A stretch of DNA of 64,000 nucleotides, taken from NCBI RefSeq assembly GCF_034008315.1, contig NZ_CP125377.1, positions 1,190,001-1,254,000 of the forward strand, read 5' to 3'. The position numbers and the translations under genes were made by a program. Positions 8,890 to 17,826 of this stretch are shown one piece after another (positions within the stretch are counted from its first letter, which is position 1; the number at the start of each line of letters is the position of its first letter). The notes below the pieces were generated by a model. That model made no database searches. It had not been told where the DNA came from and saw only the letters and a list, made by a program, of their open reading frames with translations. This DNA comes from Pseudomonas sp. P8_241 (lineage in GTDB: Bacteria > Pseudomonadota > Gammaproteobacteria > Pseudomonadales > Pseudomonadaceae).

Positions 8890-9912
8890 TTAGCGGCTGG
8901 CGGCCTGATCAAAGGTCGGCAGCACCTTCAGGTCCTGGACGAAGCGCGTGGTATAGGCCTTCTGCCAGGGCGCATCGGCACCGAGCAGGCCGGCCTCGAC
9001 CATGAAATTGCGGGTGGCCTGCCAGCGCGCATCGCTCATCACGCCGATGCCCTGGGTGGCGGCATCGCCGCCGGTGACCAGGCGGTATTGCTTGAGGGTC
9101 GACAAGCCCCAGGCGAGCAGTTCATCGCTCATGTTCGGGTTGTCGGCCTTGATCAGGTGGTTGGCGCTCGGGTTGTCCAGGTAGCGCTTCCAGCCCTCCA
9201 TCGAGGCGCGGACAAAACGCTGGACCCGGTCAGGGTGCTGATCGATCACGTCCTGGCGGGTGGCCAGGGTCGAGCCGTAGGGCGGGTAGCCGGCGTCGGC
9301 GAACAGGAAAAAGTTGGCTTTCTCCCCGGTCTTCATCGCCTGGAACAACTCGGAACTGGCATAGGCCTGCTGCGTGGTGTTGGCGTCCGCGAGGAAGGGT
9401 TGCAGGTTGAAGGTGTAAGGCCGGGCCTGGCTGTCCTTGAGTTGGTACTTGCCCTTGAGCCACGGCCACCAGGTTTGCTGGCCGGAGGTCGACACAAGCA
9501 CTTGCTTGTTCTGCAAGGCGTCCAGGCCGCTGACGTCCGCATGGGTCAGCAAGCCTTGTGGGTCGCCCTGAAACGGCGCGGCCACGGCCACCACCGGCAG
9601 GCCTTGCTCCACGCTCTTGAGGATCTGCAAGTCGTAGTTGACGATGAAGTCGACCTGCCTGTTGACTAGCAACTGCATGCCATTGACCTGCGGCCCACCC
9701 ATGCGAATGGTCACGTCCAGGCCTTCTTTCTCGTACAAACCATCGGCCAGGGCCTGGTAGAAACCACCCTGTTCGGCCTGGGCATACCAGGAGGTGAGTA
9801 GCACCACCTTGTCATTGGCCAGGGCCAGCGGAGACGTTGTCAGGGCAGCGGGCACGAGGGCCATGGCCAGCAACGAGCGAAGCGGTTGACCCAAGGCAAA
9901 GCGAATTTTCAT
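8890..9912 (-). CDS. ABC transporter periplasmic binding protein, NMT1/SsuA-like
   Basis: 340-residue solute-binding protein, first gene of the operon. It has a Sec signal peptide (KIR...LRSLLAMALVPAALTTSPLALA, cleavage about residue 32), then an NMT1/THI5-like type II binding fold beginning DKVVLLTSWYAQAEQGGFYQAL. The start at 9912 has GGAG eight nt upstream; longer versions would bury the signal peptide. Relatives bind nitrate, sulfonates, taurine, or aminopyrimidine thiamine precursors, so a small N-heterocycle is a reasonable ligand. Transcription probably starts about 235 nt upstream at the sigma-54-type promoter near 10160. Confidence 0.9.
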   Translation of the reverse strand: MKIRFALGQPLRSLLAMALVPAALTTSPLALANDKVVLLTSWYAQAEQGGFYQALADGLYEKEGLDVTIRMGGPQVNGMQLLVNRQVDFIVNYDLQILKSVEQGLPVVAVAAPFQGDPQGLLTHADVSGLDALQNKQVLVSTSGQQTWWPWLKGKYQLKDSQARPYTFNLQPFLADANTTQQAYASSELFQAMKTGEKANFFLFADAGYPPYGSTLATRQDVIDQHPDRVQRFVRASMEGWKRYLDNPSANHLIKADNPNMSDELLAWGLSTLKQYRLVTGGDAATQGIGVMSDARWQATRNFMVEAGLLGADAPWQKAYTTRFVQDLKVLPTFDQAASR

Positions 9913-10131
9913 GATGTGTTCTCCACAACGATTCGAAAACCGCCGCGCGCCAATCGGCACGCCAGCGAGGGACCGATTGGAGAGAACGTGGGAGGAGAGG
10001 GGGCGCCAAGGAGTAGACACGCGGCTAACACTTCTCTCTTGCCCGGGGCGTTGGCGCCGCGTTCAAGCATCCAATCGGACGTACGCCCATAGGGAAGGGC
10101 GCAAGAGCAATGCCCGGTGCCATGGCTGGCA

Positions 10132-10148
10132 CTGACCGCTTCTACTCG
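10132..10148 (-). repeat. Left arm of 17-bp inverted repeat, start region of the minus-strand operon
   Basis: On the minus strand this reads CGAGTAGAAGCGGTCAG and begins exactly 12 nt after the -12 GC of the left sigma-54-type promoter. It is identical to 10394-10410 on the plus strand, with the same offset from the right promoter. Confidence 0.85.
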
Positions 10149-10160
10149 GGAGGAGTCATA

Positions 10161-10175
10161 GCCAGAAGTGTGCCA
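10161..10175 (-). promoter_or_regulatory. Sigma-54-type promoter for the binding protein/oxygenase operon
   Basis: The minus strand reads TGGCACACTTCTGGC: GG and GC separated by exactly 10 nt, as in the -24/-12 consensus TGGCAC-N5-TTGC. Expected transcription start is near 10149, giving a leader of about 235 nt before the start at 9912. Confidence 0.75.
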
Positions 10176-10366
10176 AGTCGTTGCTGTCGCGTAGTCAGGG
10201 GATTCAGCGTGTCAGGCGCAGGGGTAGCGGTGGGGGAGGACGATGCGTGACGGTGCGAATTTTTGGGGGCGGGCCTCAAGTTGGTGCGCATCGCAGTCGC
10301 GGATCGGGTGTTCAGTTTCAGGTGTGGATTGTGCTGAATAGGGTCTTTGGATTGTATTCGATCAGT

Positions 10367-10381
10367 TGGCACAACCCGTGC
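10367..10381 (+). promoter_or_regulatory. Sigma-54-type promoter for the Tsx-like porin
   Basis: The plus strand reads TGGCACAACCCGTGC with GG-N10-GC spacing, a good -24/-12 element. Expected start is near 10393, about 190 nt before the porin start codon. It mirrors the promoter at 10161-10175. Confidence 0.78.
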
Positions 10382-10393
10382 TAAGTTCCGGTT

Positions 10394-10410
10394 CGAGTAG
10401 AAGCGGTCAG
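10394..10410 (+). repeat. Right arm of 17-bp inverted repeat, start region of the porin transcript
   Basis: CGAGTAGAAGCGGTCAG begins 12 nt after the -12 GC of the right promoter. It is a perfect copy of the left arm at 10132-10148, in the same orientation relative to its own gene. Confidence 0.85.
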
Positions 10411-10580
10411 CACTGAGCGGCTCCAACAGGACCCAGGGTGCAGGGCATTGCTCTGGCGGCATTACGCCGCGTACCCGGCAAGGGGCGCCCCTCACACGTT
10501 GAGGGCCAGAACAGTGGCTAACCCGCAGCTCGGGCATGCCTTGCCGGTGATATACGCCAATCACCTGACAAGGGCAGTCC

Positions 10581-11396
10581 ATGAAAACATCTCCATTACG
10601 TGCAGCTTCTCTTTTGCGCCGCAGCCTGCTGCCGCTGTTCGCCCTGGCCAGCGCCAGCGTCGAAGCCGGCCCGCTGTTGTGGAACGACAACAGCCTGAGC
10701 TACCTCTACGGCCAGCACTTCAAAGTCGACGGCACCGGCGACGACACTCAGCAAACAGTGACCTTCGAACACGCCAGTGGCTGGACCTGGGGCGACGTCT
10801 TCATGTTCGTCGACAACAAATGGTCCAACGGCCTCTCGGGTAACGACGGCCATTCCTACTACGGCGAATTCTCCCCGCGCCTGTCCCTGGGCAAAATCAG
10901 CGACCGCTCCCTGAGCTACGGCATCGTCAAGGACGTGCTCATCGCCGCCACCTACGAACGCGGCAAAGACCGCAACCGCAAATATCTGCTCGGCCCCGCT
11001 GTCGACCTTACCCTGCCAGGCTTCGATCGCTTCTCCCTGAACACCTACTACCGCAAACCCGACGGCGTCACCGGCAAAGCCTCCGGCCAATGGCAGATCA
11101 ACCCCACCTGGTCCATGACCCTCCCACTGGGTCGCTCCGACATCCTCTTCGACGGCTACCTGGAGTGGTACGTCAACGACGTCGGCACCAAAGGCACCTC
11201 CGACTACGTAGCCAAGAGCTTGCACTTCAACCCGCAGATCAAATACGACGTGGGCAAGGCGCTGGGGCAACGGCAGAAGCAGTTTTATGCGGGGATCGAG
11301 TGGGATTATTGGTCGAATAAATACGGGATTGAAGACACTTCAGGATTTGAAACAGACCAGAACGCGCTGAGTCTCTTGCTGAAAGTGCATTTCTGA
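10581..11396 (+). CDS. Tsx/OmpK-like nucleoside-specific outer-membrane channel
   Basis: 271-residue predicted outer-membrane beta-barrel. It has a signal peptide ending around SVEA (residue 29), then alternating amphipathic strands, and the C-terminal residue is Phe (LLLKVHF), typical of barrel proteins. Features such as WNDNSLSYLYG, FEHASGWTWGDVFMFVD and YYGEFSPRLSLGK place it in the Tsx/OmpK family, whose best-known member passes nucleosides. AAGGG precedes the ATG. It diverges from the oxygenase/importer operon under a matching sigma-54-type promoter, so it is probably the outer-membrane entry route for the same nutrient. A terminator follows at 11425. Confidence 0.88.
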   Translation: MKTSPLRAASLLRRSLLPLFALASASVEAGPLLWNDNSLSYLYGQHFKVDGTGDDTQQTVTFEHASGWTWGDVFMFVDNKWSNGLSGNDGHSYYGEFSPRLSLGKISDRSLSYGIVKDVLIAATYERGKDRNRKYLLGPAVDLTLPGFDRFSLNTYYRKPDGVTGKASGQWQINPTWSMTLPLGRSDILFDGYLEWYVNDVGTKGTSDYVAKSLHFNPQIKYDVGKALGQRQKQFYAGIEWDYWSNKYGIEDTSGFETDQNALSLLLKVHF

Positions 11397-11424
11397 CGGG
11401 AAAGCGTGGCGGGTAGGGCGTTTG

Positions 11425-11450
11425 ACCGGGGCGCGTGGTGCCCCGGTTTT
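11425..11450 (+). terminator. Rho-independent terminator after the porin
   Basis: Eight-base-pair stem ACCGGGGC/GCCCCGGT with a 7-nt loop followed by TTTT, 29 nt after the porin stop. Confidence 0.85.
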
Positions 11451-11546
11451 ACCCTGTCACAATTTCCGTCGCTGTTTTCTGAAGGGCTTGTGGGAGCCCC
11501 AAAACCTAGAGGCCAATCCCAAATCTCAGCCACCCCACAAAAAAAC

Positions 11547-11573
11547 TGTGGGAGCCAGCCTGCTGGCGATAGC
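11547..11573 (+). repeat. Single REP element
   Basis: TGTGGGAGCCAGCCTGCTGG followed by CGATAGC, a Pseudomonas REP palindrome. Another copy of this subfamily is at 14899-14923 in the opposite orientation. Confidence 0.7.
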
Positions 11574-11782
11574 CCCCGCCCAGCCAACATCAATGCTGAA
11601 GCAAGCCACTACCCCTCAACCTCCGCCACCACCCGCATGTGTCTCACCACAGCCAGTGTTCTGTATGAAGTCGACGTTGACACCATAGTTGGGAAGCCAA
11701 CCAGCTAGCATAGGTTTGAGGCATACCCAAGTCCGGTCAGTGCAGTCATCGGCAACCAAACGCCGCGAAAGGAGCAAAGCCT

Positions 11783-12112
11783 ATGTACTCTTCAACGTTC
11801 ATCTTTGCCAAAAAGCAGTTTGATGAAGCCTTCCACCGACTCGATCAGGAAATCGCTGCAATCGCAAAATCGATCCCTGGTTACCTTGGCGAAGAGGTTT
11901 GGGAGAATCCACAGACTGGTCTCTTCTCCAATGTTTACTACTGGAGCTCTCTCGAAGCACTTCAGATATTGGTTGAGCATCCCCGTCACCTTGAGGCAAA
12001 GGCTGCTCAGGAAAATTGGCTGGCCGGTTATCAAGTCATCATCTCGGAGGTCATCAAAACCTATGGTGACTCCAAGCTTGGCGAGAAATGGCCAATCGCA
12101 ACAGCTACTTGA
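11783..12112 (+). CDS. ABM-fold protein (antibiotic biosynthesis monooxygenase-like)
   Basis: 109-residue protein with the length and pattern of the dimeric alpha-beta barrel ABM/HmoA-like family: an N-terminal strand YSSTFIFAKKQFDEAF, the GYLGEEVWE segment, the YYWSSLEALQ segment and a C-terminal strand YQVIISEVIK. Such proteins act as small cofactor-free monooxygenases, heme-degrading enzymes or stress proteins, and the sequence does not separate these. AGGAG lies eight nt upstream of the ATG. It appears monocistronic, between the porin and a diguanylate cyclase. Confidence 0.8.
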   Translation: MYSSTFIFAKKQFDEAFHRLDQEIAAIAKSIPGYLGEEVWENPQTGLFSNVYYWSSLEALQILVEHPRHLEAKAAQENWLAGYQVIISEVIKTYGDSKLGEKWPIATAT

Positions 12113-12329
12113 CCATTCCTTCGAGCGGCCGCAATGGGGCTGATAGCGACCACAGATCTTGGCCAACCGTGTTGTCGGGGACGAAGTAGCACTTCCCGTA
12201 GAGATCCGCAGGTCAGAGAAACAGGTTCTTACACCGTTATTACGGACTCCGGCCGCCTTGGCCGACCTGCTAGCTGAGTGAGACCTTGCTCCATTGCCCA
12301 TCAGCGCATGACGAACCGAGTCAAAAAAC

Positions 12330-14057
12330 ATGACAGAAGAACTTATGCCAAGTCCGCCATCTCGTTCTAGCCGATGCGCCGTGCCCCGTTTTGGACTCAG
12401 CAAGAAGATCGGGATTGTGTTCCTGGCACTGCTGCTGCTCGGGCTTGGCAATATCTTGGTCGTGCGCGCCATGTTCGCGGAATTCACCGGTTTTGACGAA
12501 ACGATGCGGGTTGCGGGCAAAATGCGTTACCTCGGTCACCGGATGGCGCTCAACACCAGCAGCTTTTTGAACGGATGGTCTCCCGGCAAGGAGGCTGCGA
12601 TGTCAGACATCAAGAGCTATGAGGATGCGGTCAGTACGCTGATGCACCGAGGAAACACAAATAGCGATCAGATACGGCAAATGACACCGCCACAGCAGCT
12701 CAAATTAGAAAAGATCAGAATCGCCTGGCAGCGCTACCGCGAAGATATCGAGTCGGCGCTGCTGCGCGACGGTACATTCCGTCCGGATGCAAGGCAGATA
12801 GGCGCTCTTGCCGAGAGTTCACAAAGTTTGCTCGACGATGTCGAGCAGTTGATGGTCTCACTGATAAAGGAGATGCACCGCGAACAGGAAAGCGAGCTAA
12901 CTACCGCTTATCTGTTGTTGGTGGTAGACATACTGTTCCTGTGCGGGACGTGGTTGATTGTTCGGCGAGGCTTCGTTCGTCCGGTGCTGAGGCTCGCGCA
13001 GGGCAGTCGCGAACTGGCAAACGGCAACTTTCAAGTCCATATCGAGCACTGGCCCAATGATGAGGTTGGGCAGTTGGCGGATGCGTTTAATGACTCCGCA
13101 CAGCGGATAGGTACCTTGGTTGGCAACCTCGAGCAGGAACACCTGAACCTGATGCGTGCGGAGTCGATGTTTCGCGGCGTGGCGGAAACTTCAGCAGTCG
13201 GCATCTACATAATCCAGGATCAAAAATTAGTGTTTGCGAATACGCGAATCGCAGAGATGTTCGGCGTTGAGCAACATACGCTCCTTGAATCGCTGAGCGT
13301 GTTCGACCTGGTGGCGGAAGGTGATCACGATCTGCTCGATGCCAATGTGCAAAAACGATTGCACCCAGATGGCAGGATCGAGGGCCTGGCCAGCGAATAC
13401 CAAGCCCGCAGGAAAGATGGATCGCTGTTCGATCTGGCGGTGTACGGATCGGGGATGTCTCTTAACGGGCAACCCGCACTGATTGGCATCGCCATGGATA
13501 TCACGGTGCGTAAGGCGGCAGAGGAAGTCATCCGCAAACTGGCTTTCTACGACCGAATGACCGGTTTGCCAAACCGCCGAATGATGGAAGATCGGCTGGG
13601 ACAACTGATCGCCCTCGGCAAACGGGAAGAACGTAAGCTGGCATTACTGTTTATTGACCTGGACAAGTTCAAGGCGGTCAATGACCAACACGGGCATGAG
13701 GCCGGAGATTGGTTATTGGCCCAGGTCGCATCCCGTATGGGGTCTGTACTGCGCGAGTCTGATACCGCCTCGCGAATAGGCGGTGATGAATTCGTCATCC
13801 TCCTGCCGGATGCCCGGAATGCAGAAGATGCCGTTGTGGTCGCGGAGAAAATTCGCTTGGTACTTGAACAACCTTTTGTCATGGATAACGGTGTAACACT
13901 CTCCATTTCATCAAGTATTGGCGTGGTGATGTACCCCGACCAGGCGGACAATGTGCGCGATTTGCTGCGCTTTGGCGACGAAGCCATGTACCGCGCCAAG
14001 AAGGGCGGCAGGAATGCCGTCGAGGTATTTACCCTGTTGCCGCTGACCGTAAACTAA
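12330..14057 (+). CDS. Membrane diguanylate cyclase with PilJ-type sensor, HAMP, PAS and GGDEF domains
   Basis: 575-residue protein predicted to make cyclic di-GMP from two GTP. A first membrane helix (about 28-50) is followed by a periplasmic four-helix region resembling the PilJ/nitrate-sensor type (MRYLGHRMALNTSSFLNG). A second helix (about 190-210) follows, then HAMP (PVLRLAQGSRELANG), a PAS domain (about 275-390, ending MDITVRKAAEE) and a C-terminal GGDEF domain. The active site GGDEF is at 484-488 and an intact product-inhibition I-site RESD at 475-478, so it should be active and feedback controlled. No EAL domain is present. The ribosome site before 12330 is weak, so the start is less certain than the family. 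Confidence 0.92.
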   Translation: MTEELMPSPPSRSSRCAVPRFGLSKKIGIVFLALLLLGLGNILVVRAMFAEFTGFDETMRVAGKMRYLGHRMALNTSSFLNGWSPGKEAAMSDIKSYEDAVSTLMHRGNTNSDQIRQMTPPQQLKLEKIRIAWQRYREDIESALLRDGTFRPDARQIGALAESSQSLLDDVEQLMVSLIKEMHREQESELTTAYLLLVVDILFLCGTWLIVRRGFVRPVLRLAQGSRELANGNFQVHIEHWPNDEVGQLADAFNDSAQRIGTLVGNLEQEHLNLMRAESMFRGVAETSAVGIYIIQDQKLVFANTRIAEMFGVEQHTLLESLSVFDLVAEGDHDLLDANVQKRLHPDGRIEGLASEYQARRKDGSLFDLAVYGSGMSLNGQPALIGIAMDITVRKAAEEVIRKLAFYDRMTGLPNRRMMEDRLGQLIALGKREERKLALLFIDLDKFKAVNDQHGHEAGDWLLAQVASRMGSVLRESDTASRIGGDEFVILLPDARNAEDAVVVAEKIRLVLEQPFVMDNGVTLSISSSIGVVMYPDQADNVRDLLRFGDEAMYRAKKGGRNAVEVFTLLPLTVN

Positions 14058-14506
14058 CCCAGTTCACCGTGTTGCTGCGCGATCGGCAGGAGTTTCTTGT
14101 GGATTGCTATTCCAAACGCAAGGAAAGCGCTGAGCAACGGCATCAATGTCTAGGCTTCAATCAGATTGGCACATTCCCCGAGGTTGGCTACAAGCTCGGC
14201 AAGTGGCATGACGTTGGTTATTGGTTATTGGTTATTGGTTATTGGTTATTGGCGATTTGAGTTGTCAGGAGCCTCGAATTTCCCCAAGCGAAACTTGCTG
14301 ATTTTCAGAGCTCGCCCAATGACTTTCGCGGTGATTTTCGCAATACGCATTAGGTTGAGAGCGGTCATTCGACGAATGTCTGGTTCTGGCCGATAGCTGT
14401 CGTGGGAAAAGGGGTGGTGGGAAAAGATTAATTATTGGAAAAGGCGTGAGGGCCAGTGTCAGTCCGCTATCGGACGTTCCCGCTTTATTAGGCCATCTAG
14501 CTTCAT
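14058..14506. other. Intergenic region with a heptamer tandem repeat
   Basis: About 450 nt with no recognisable gene. The only clear structure is the 7-bp tandem repeat at 14214-14252. The stretch has lower GC than its neighbours. Confidence 0.45.
14214..14252 (+). repeat. Tandem repeat, five copies of TTGGTTA plus TTGG
   Basis: Perfect 7-bp direct repeats, 39 bp in total, in an intergenic region. Low-complexity repeats like this can vary in copy number by replication slippage. Confidence 0.95.
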
Positions 14507-14836
14507 TCATTGAATGTCTTTCAGATAGTCCTTAAGCGCAACGAGCGGCGCATCAAGCTCCTCCATCGCCCGAGTCCCAGCAAATTCCCCCGCCAACCTC
14601 CCCAACTCCCGCCCCAACGGCTTATCCACACCCCCAACAGCCTCCAACGCCAACCCCACACACTCATCCACCTTCACCTGAATCCCCTCTACATCCCCCC
14701 GCCGCACCAGCAACTCAAACACATCCCGCTGGTAATCACTCATGATCAGATCATCCCGCAAAATCGGGCTTGAACCTTCCGACTCATAAGCCAGTTTGAG
14801 GGAGAAGAGGGCGACGGTTTCCAGGTGCAATTCCAT
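14507..14836 (-). CDS. Hypothetical small protein with unusual codon use
   Basis: 109-residue acidic, largely helical protein starting MELHLETVALFSLKLAYESE. I do not recognise the family. AAGGA stands about nine nt before the ATG, which supports it as a real gene. Its coding strand is very C-poor and G-rich: Leu is mostly TTG and Gly mostly GGG/GGT, unlike the CTG/GGC preference of neighbouring genes. That suggests an orphan or acquired gene under different selection. It lies between a REP element and a region without genes, with no operon partner. Confidence 0.7.
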   Translation of the reverse strand: MELHLETVALFSLKLAYESEGSSPILRDDLIMSDYQRDVFELLVRRGDVEGIQVKVDECVGLALEAVGGVDKPLGRELGRLAGEFAGTRAMEELDAPLVALKDYLKDIQ

Positions 14837-14898
14837 GGGGGGAATCCTTGTGAAATGTTCCGGCGGTGCGGGTGGTGTTTAAGGACAAGGGCAAAAGC

Positions 14899-14923
14899 AT
14901 CGCCAGCAGGCTGGCTCCCACAG
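14899..14923 (-). repeat. Single REP element
   Basis: CATCGCCAGCAGGCTGGCTC followed by CCACA, same subfamily as 11547-11573 but inverted, upstream of the small hypothetical gene. Confidence 0.7.
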
Positions 14924-14957
14924 GGTGTGTGGGGTGTCAGGGGCTTTATCGCAGGCG

Positions 14958-14986
14958 AAAAAAAAGGCCTTGCTAAGCAAGACCTT
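14958..14986 (-). terminator. Terminator of tRNA-Leu
   Basis: On the minus strand a 10-bp stem AAGGTCTTGC / GCAAGGCCTT (one mismatch) with a 3-nt loop is followed by a long T-run, directly downstream of the tRNA 3' end. Confidence 0.85.
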
Positions 14987-14995
14987 TCTTAATTT

Positions 14996-15080
14996 TGGTG
15001 CCCCGAGGGAGACTCGAACTCCCACTCCTTTCGAAAACGGATTTTGAATCCGCCGCGTCTACCAATTCCGCCATCAGGGC
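14996..15080 (-). tRNA. tRNA-Leu (anticodon CAA)
   Basis: 85-nt type II tRNA with encoded CCA. The acceptor stem is GCCCTGA/TCGGGGC, the D-arm GCGGAATTGGTAGACGC is typical of tRNA-Leu, the anticodon loop is TTCAAAA, there is a long variable arm and a T-loop GTTCGAGTC. It decodes TTG codons. It has its own promoter and terminator. Confidence 0.96.
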
Positions 15081-15091
15081 AATGGCCGCGG

Positions 15092-15120
15092 AGTATAGAG
15101 ATGAGATAACCGTCGGTCAA
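15092..15120 (-). promoter_or_regulatory. Sigma-70 promoter of tRNA-Leu
   Basis: Minus strand -35 TTGACC (15120-15115), exactly 17-bp spacer, -10 TATACT (15097-15092), then a GC-rich discriminator CCGCGG. The last is typical of stringently controlled stable-RNA promoters. Confidence 0.85.
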
Positions 15121-15185
15121 TCAGGTACATGGAGAATTTTTGATATTTCCGCTAGACTTCCCGGCCCTGCTAGACGAACCCCATC

Positions 15186-17380
<2,195 letters not shown>

Positions 17381-17423
17381 GTTTTCTGACCCCAAGATTC
17401 AACATTTGCAACTGGAGTGCTAA

Positions 17424-17762
17424 ATGAGCTTTTTTATCTCTAACGCCATGGCTGACGCCGCTGCACCTGCTGCTGCCGGCCCAATGGGCGGCGGTTTCGA
17501 GTGGATTTTCCTGGTCGGCTTCCTGGTCATCTTCTACCTGATGATCTGGCGTCCACAGGCCAAGCGCGCCAAAGAGCAGAAGAACCTGCTGAGCAGCCTG
17601 CAAAAAGGCGACGAAGTTGTGACCACCGGCGGCATCGCTGGCAAGATCACTAAAGTTGCAGACGATTTCGTTGTTCTGGAAGTTTCCGACACCGTCGAAA
17701 TGAAATTCCAGAAAGGCGCCATCGCTGCCACGCTGCCAAAAGGCACGCTCAAAGCGATCTAA
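17424..17762 (+). CDS. yajC: Preprotein translocase subunit YajC
   Basis: 112-residue single-span inner-membrane protein that associates with SecDF-YidC. One transmembrane helix (about residues 28-48, FLVGFLVIFYLMIW) is followed by the conserved RPQAKRAKEQKNLLSSLQKGDEVVTTGGI region. It lies 43 nt after tgt and 64 nt before secD. Confidence 0.96.
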   Translation: MSFFISNAMADAAAPAAAGPMGGGFEWIFLVGFLVIFYLMIWRPQAKRAKEQKNLLSSLQKGDEVVTTGGIAGKITKVADDFVVLEVSDTVEMKFQKGAIAATLPKGTLKAI

Positions 17763-17786
17763 GTTTCAACTTCATATTCAATCGAC

Positions 17787-17805
17787 GGGGCGCGCAAGGC
17801 GCCCC
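17787..17805 (+). other. GC-rich hairpin between yajC and secD
   Basis: Seven-base-pair stem GGGGCGC/GCGCCCC with a 5-nt loop and no U-run. It may tune or stabilise the polycistronic mRNA. Confidence 0.5.
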
Positions 17806-17826
17806 GCGTCATAAACGGGCGGCGTG

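Larger units (their letters stand above)
9913..10580. other. Divergent regulatory region between the uptake/oxygenase operon and the Tsx-like porin
   Basis: 668 nt without a supported gene. It holds two divergent sigma-54-type promoters (10161-10175 minus, 10367-10381 plus), a 17-bp perfect inverted repeat at 10132-10148 / 10394-10410 immediately downstream of each, and long leaders to both genes. Enhancer sites for the activator should lie in the 190 nt between the promoters; I see no clear NtrC-type palindrome there. Confidence 0.7.
11397..11782. other. Intergenic region with terminator and lone REP element
   Basis: 386 nt without a convincing gene. It contains the porin terminator (11425-11450), a single REP copy (11547-11573) and then unannotated sequence up to the ABM-like gene. 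Confidence 0.5.

Noticed and set aside
6080..8893. A 937-codon open frame on the plus strand
   Set aside because: It lies opposite the permease, ATPase and oxygenase genes, all of which have clear domains. Its translation is low-complexity Gln/His/Gly-rich with no motif, typical of antisense frames in GC-rich DNA.
10180..10360. NtrC-type enhancer palindrome (GCACCA-N4-TGGTGC) between the divergent promoters
   Set aside because: Only a TGGTGC half-site near 10285 is seen; the other half does not match, so I do not assign the activator.
10142..10690. A 182-codon minus-strand frame
   Set aside because: It would cover both sigma-54-type promoters and the porin signal sequence; the translation has no recognisable domain and no good ribosome site.
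14996..15080. tRNA end as a phage or island attachment site
   Set aside because: No integrase gene or direct repeat of the tRNA 3' end is visible in the window; the flanking queA operon is in its normal conserved place.
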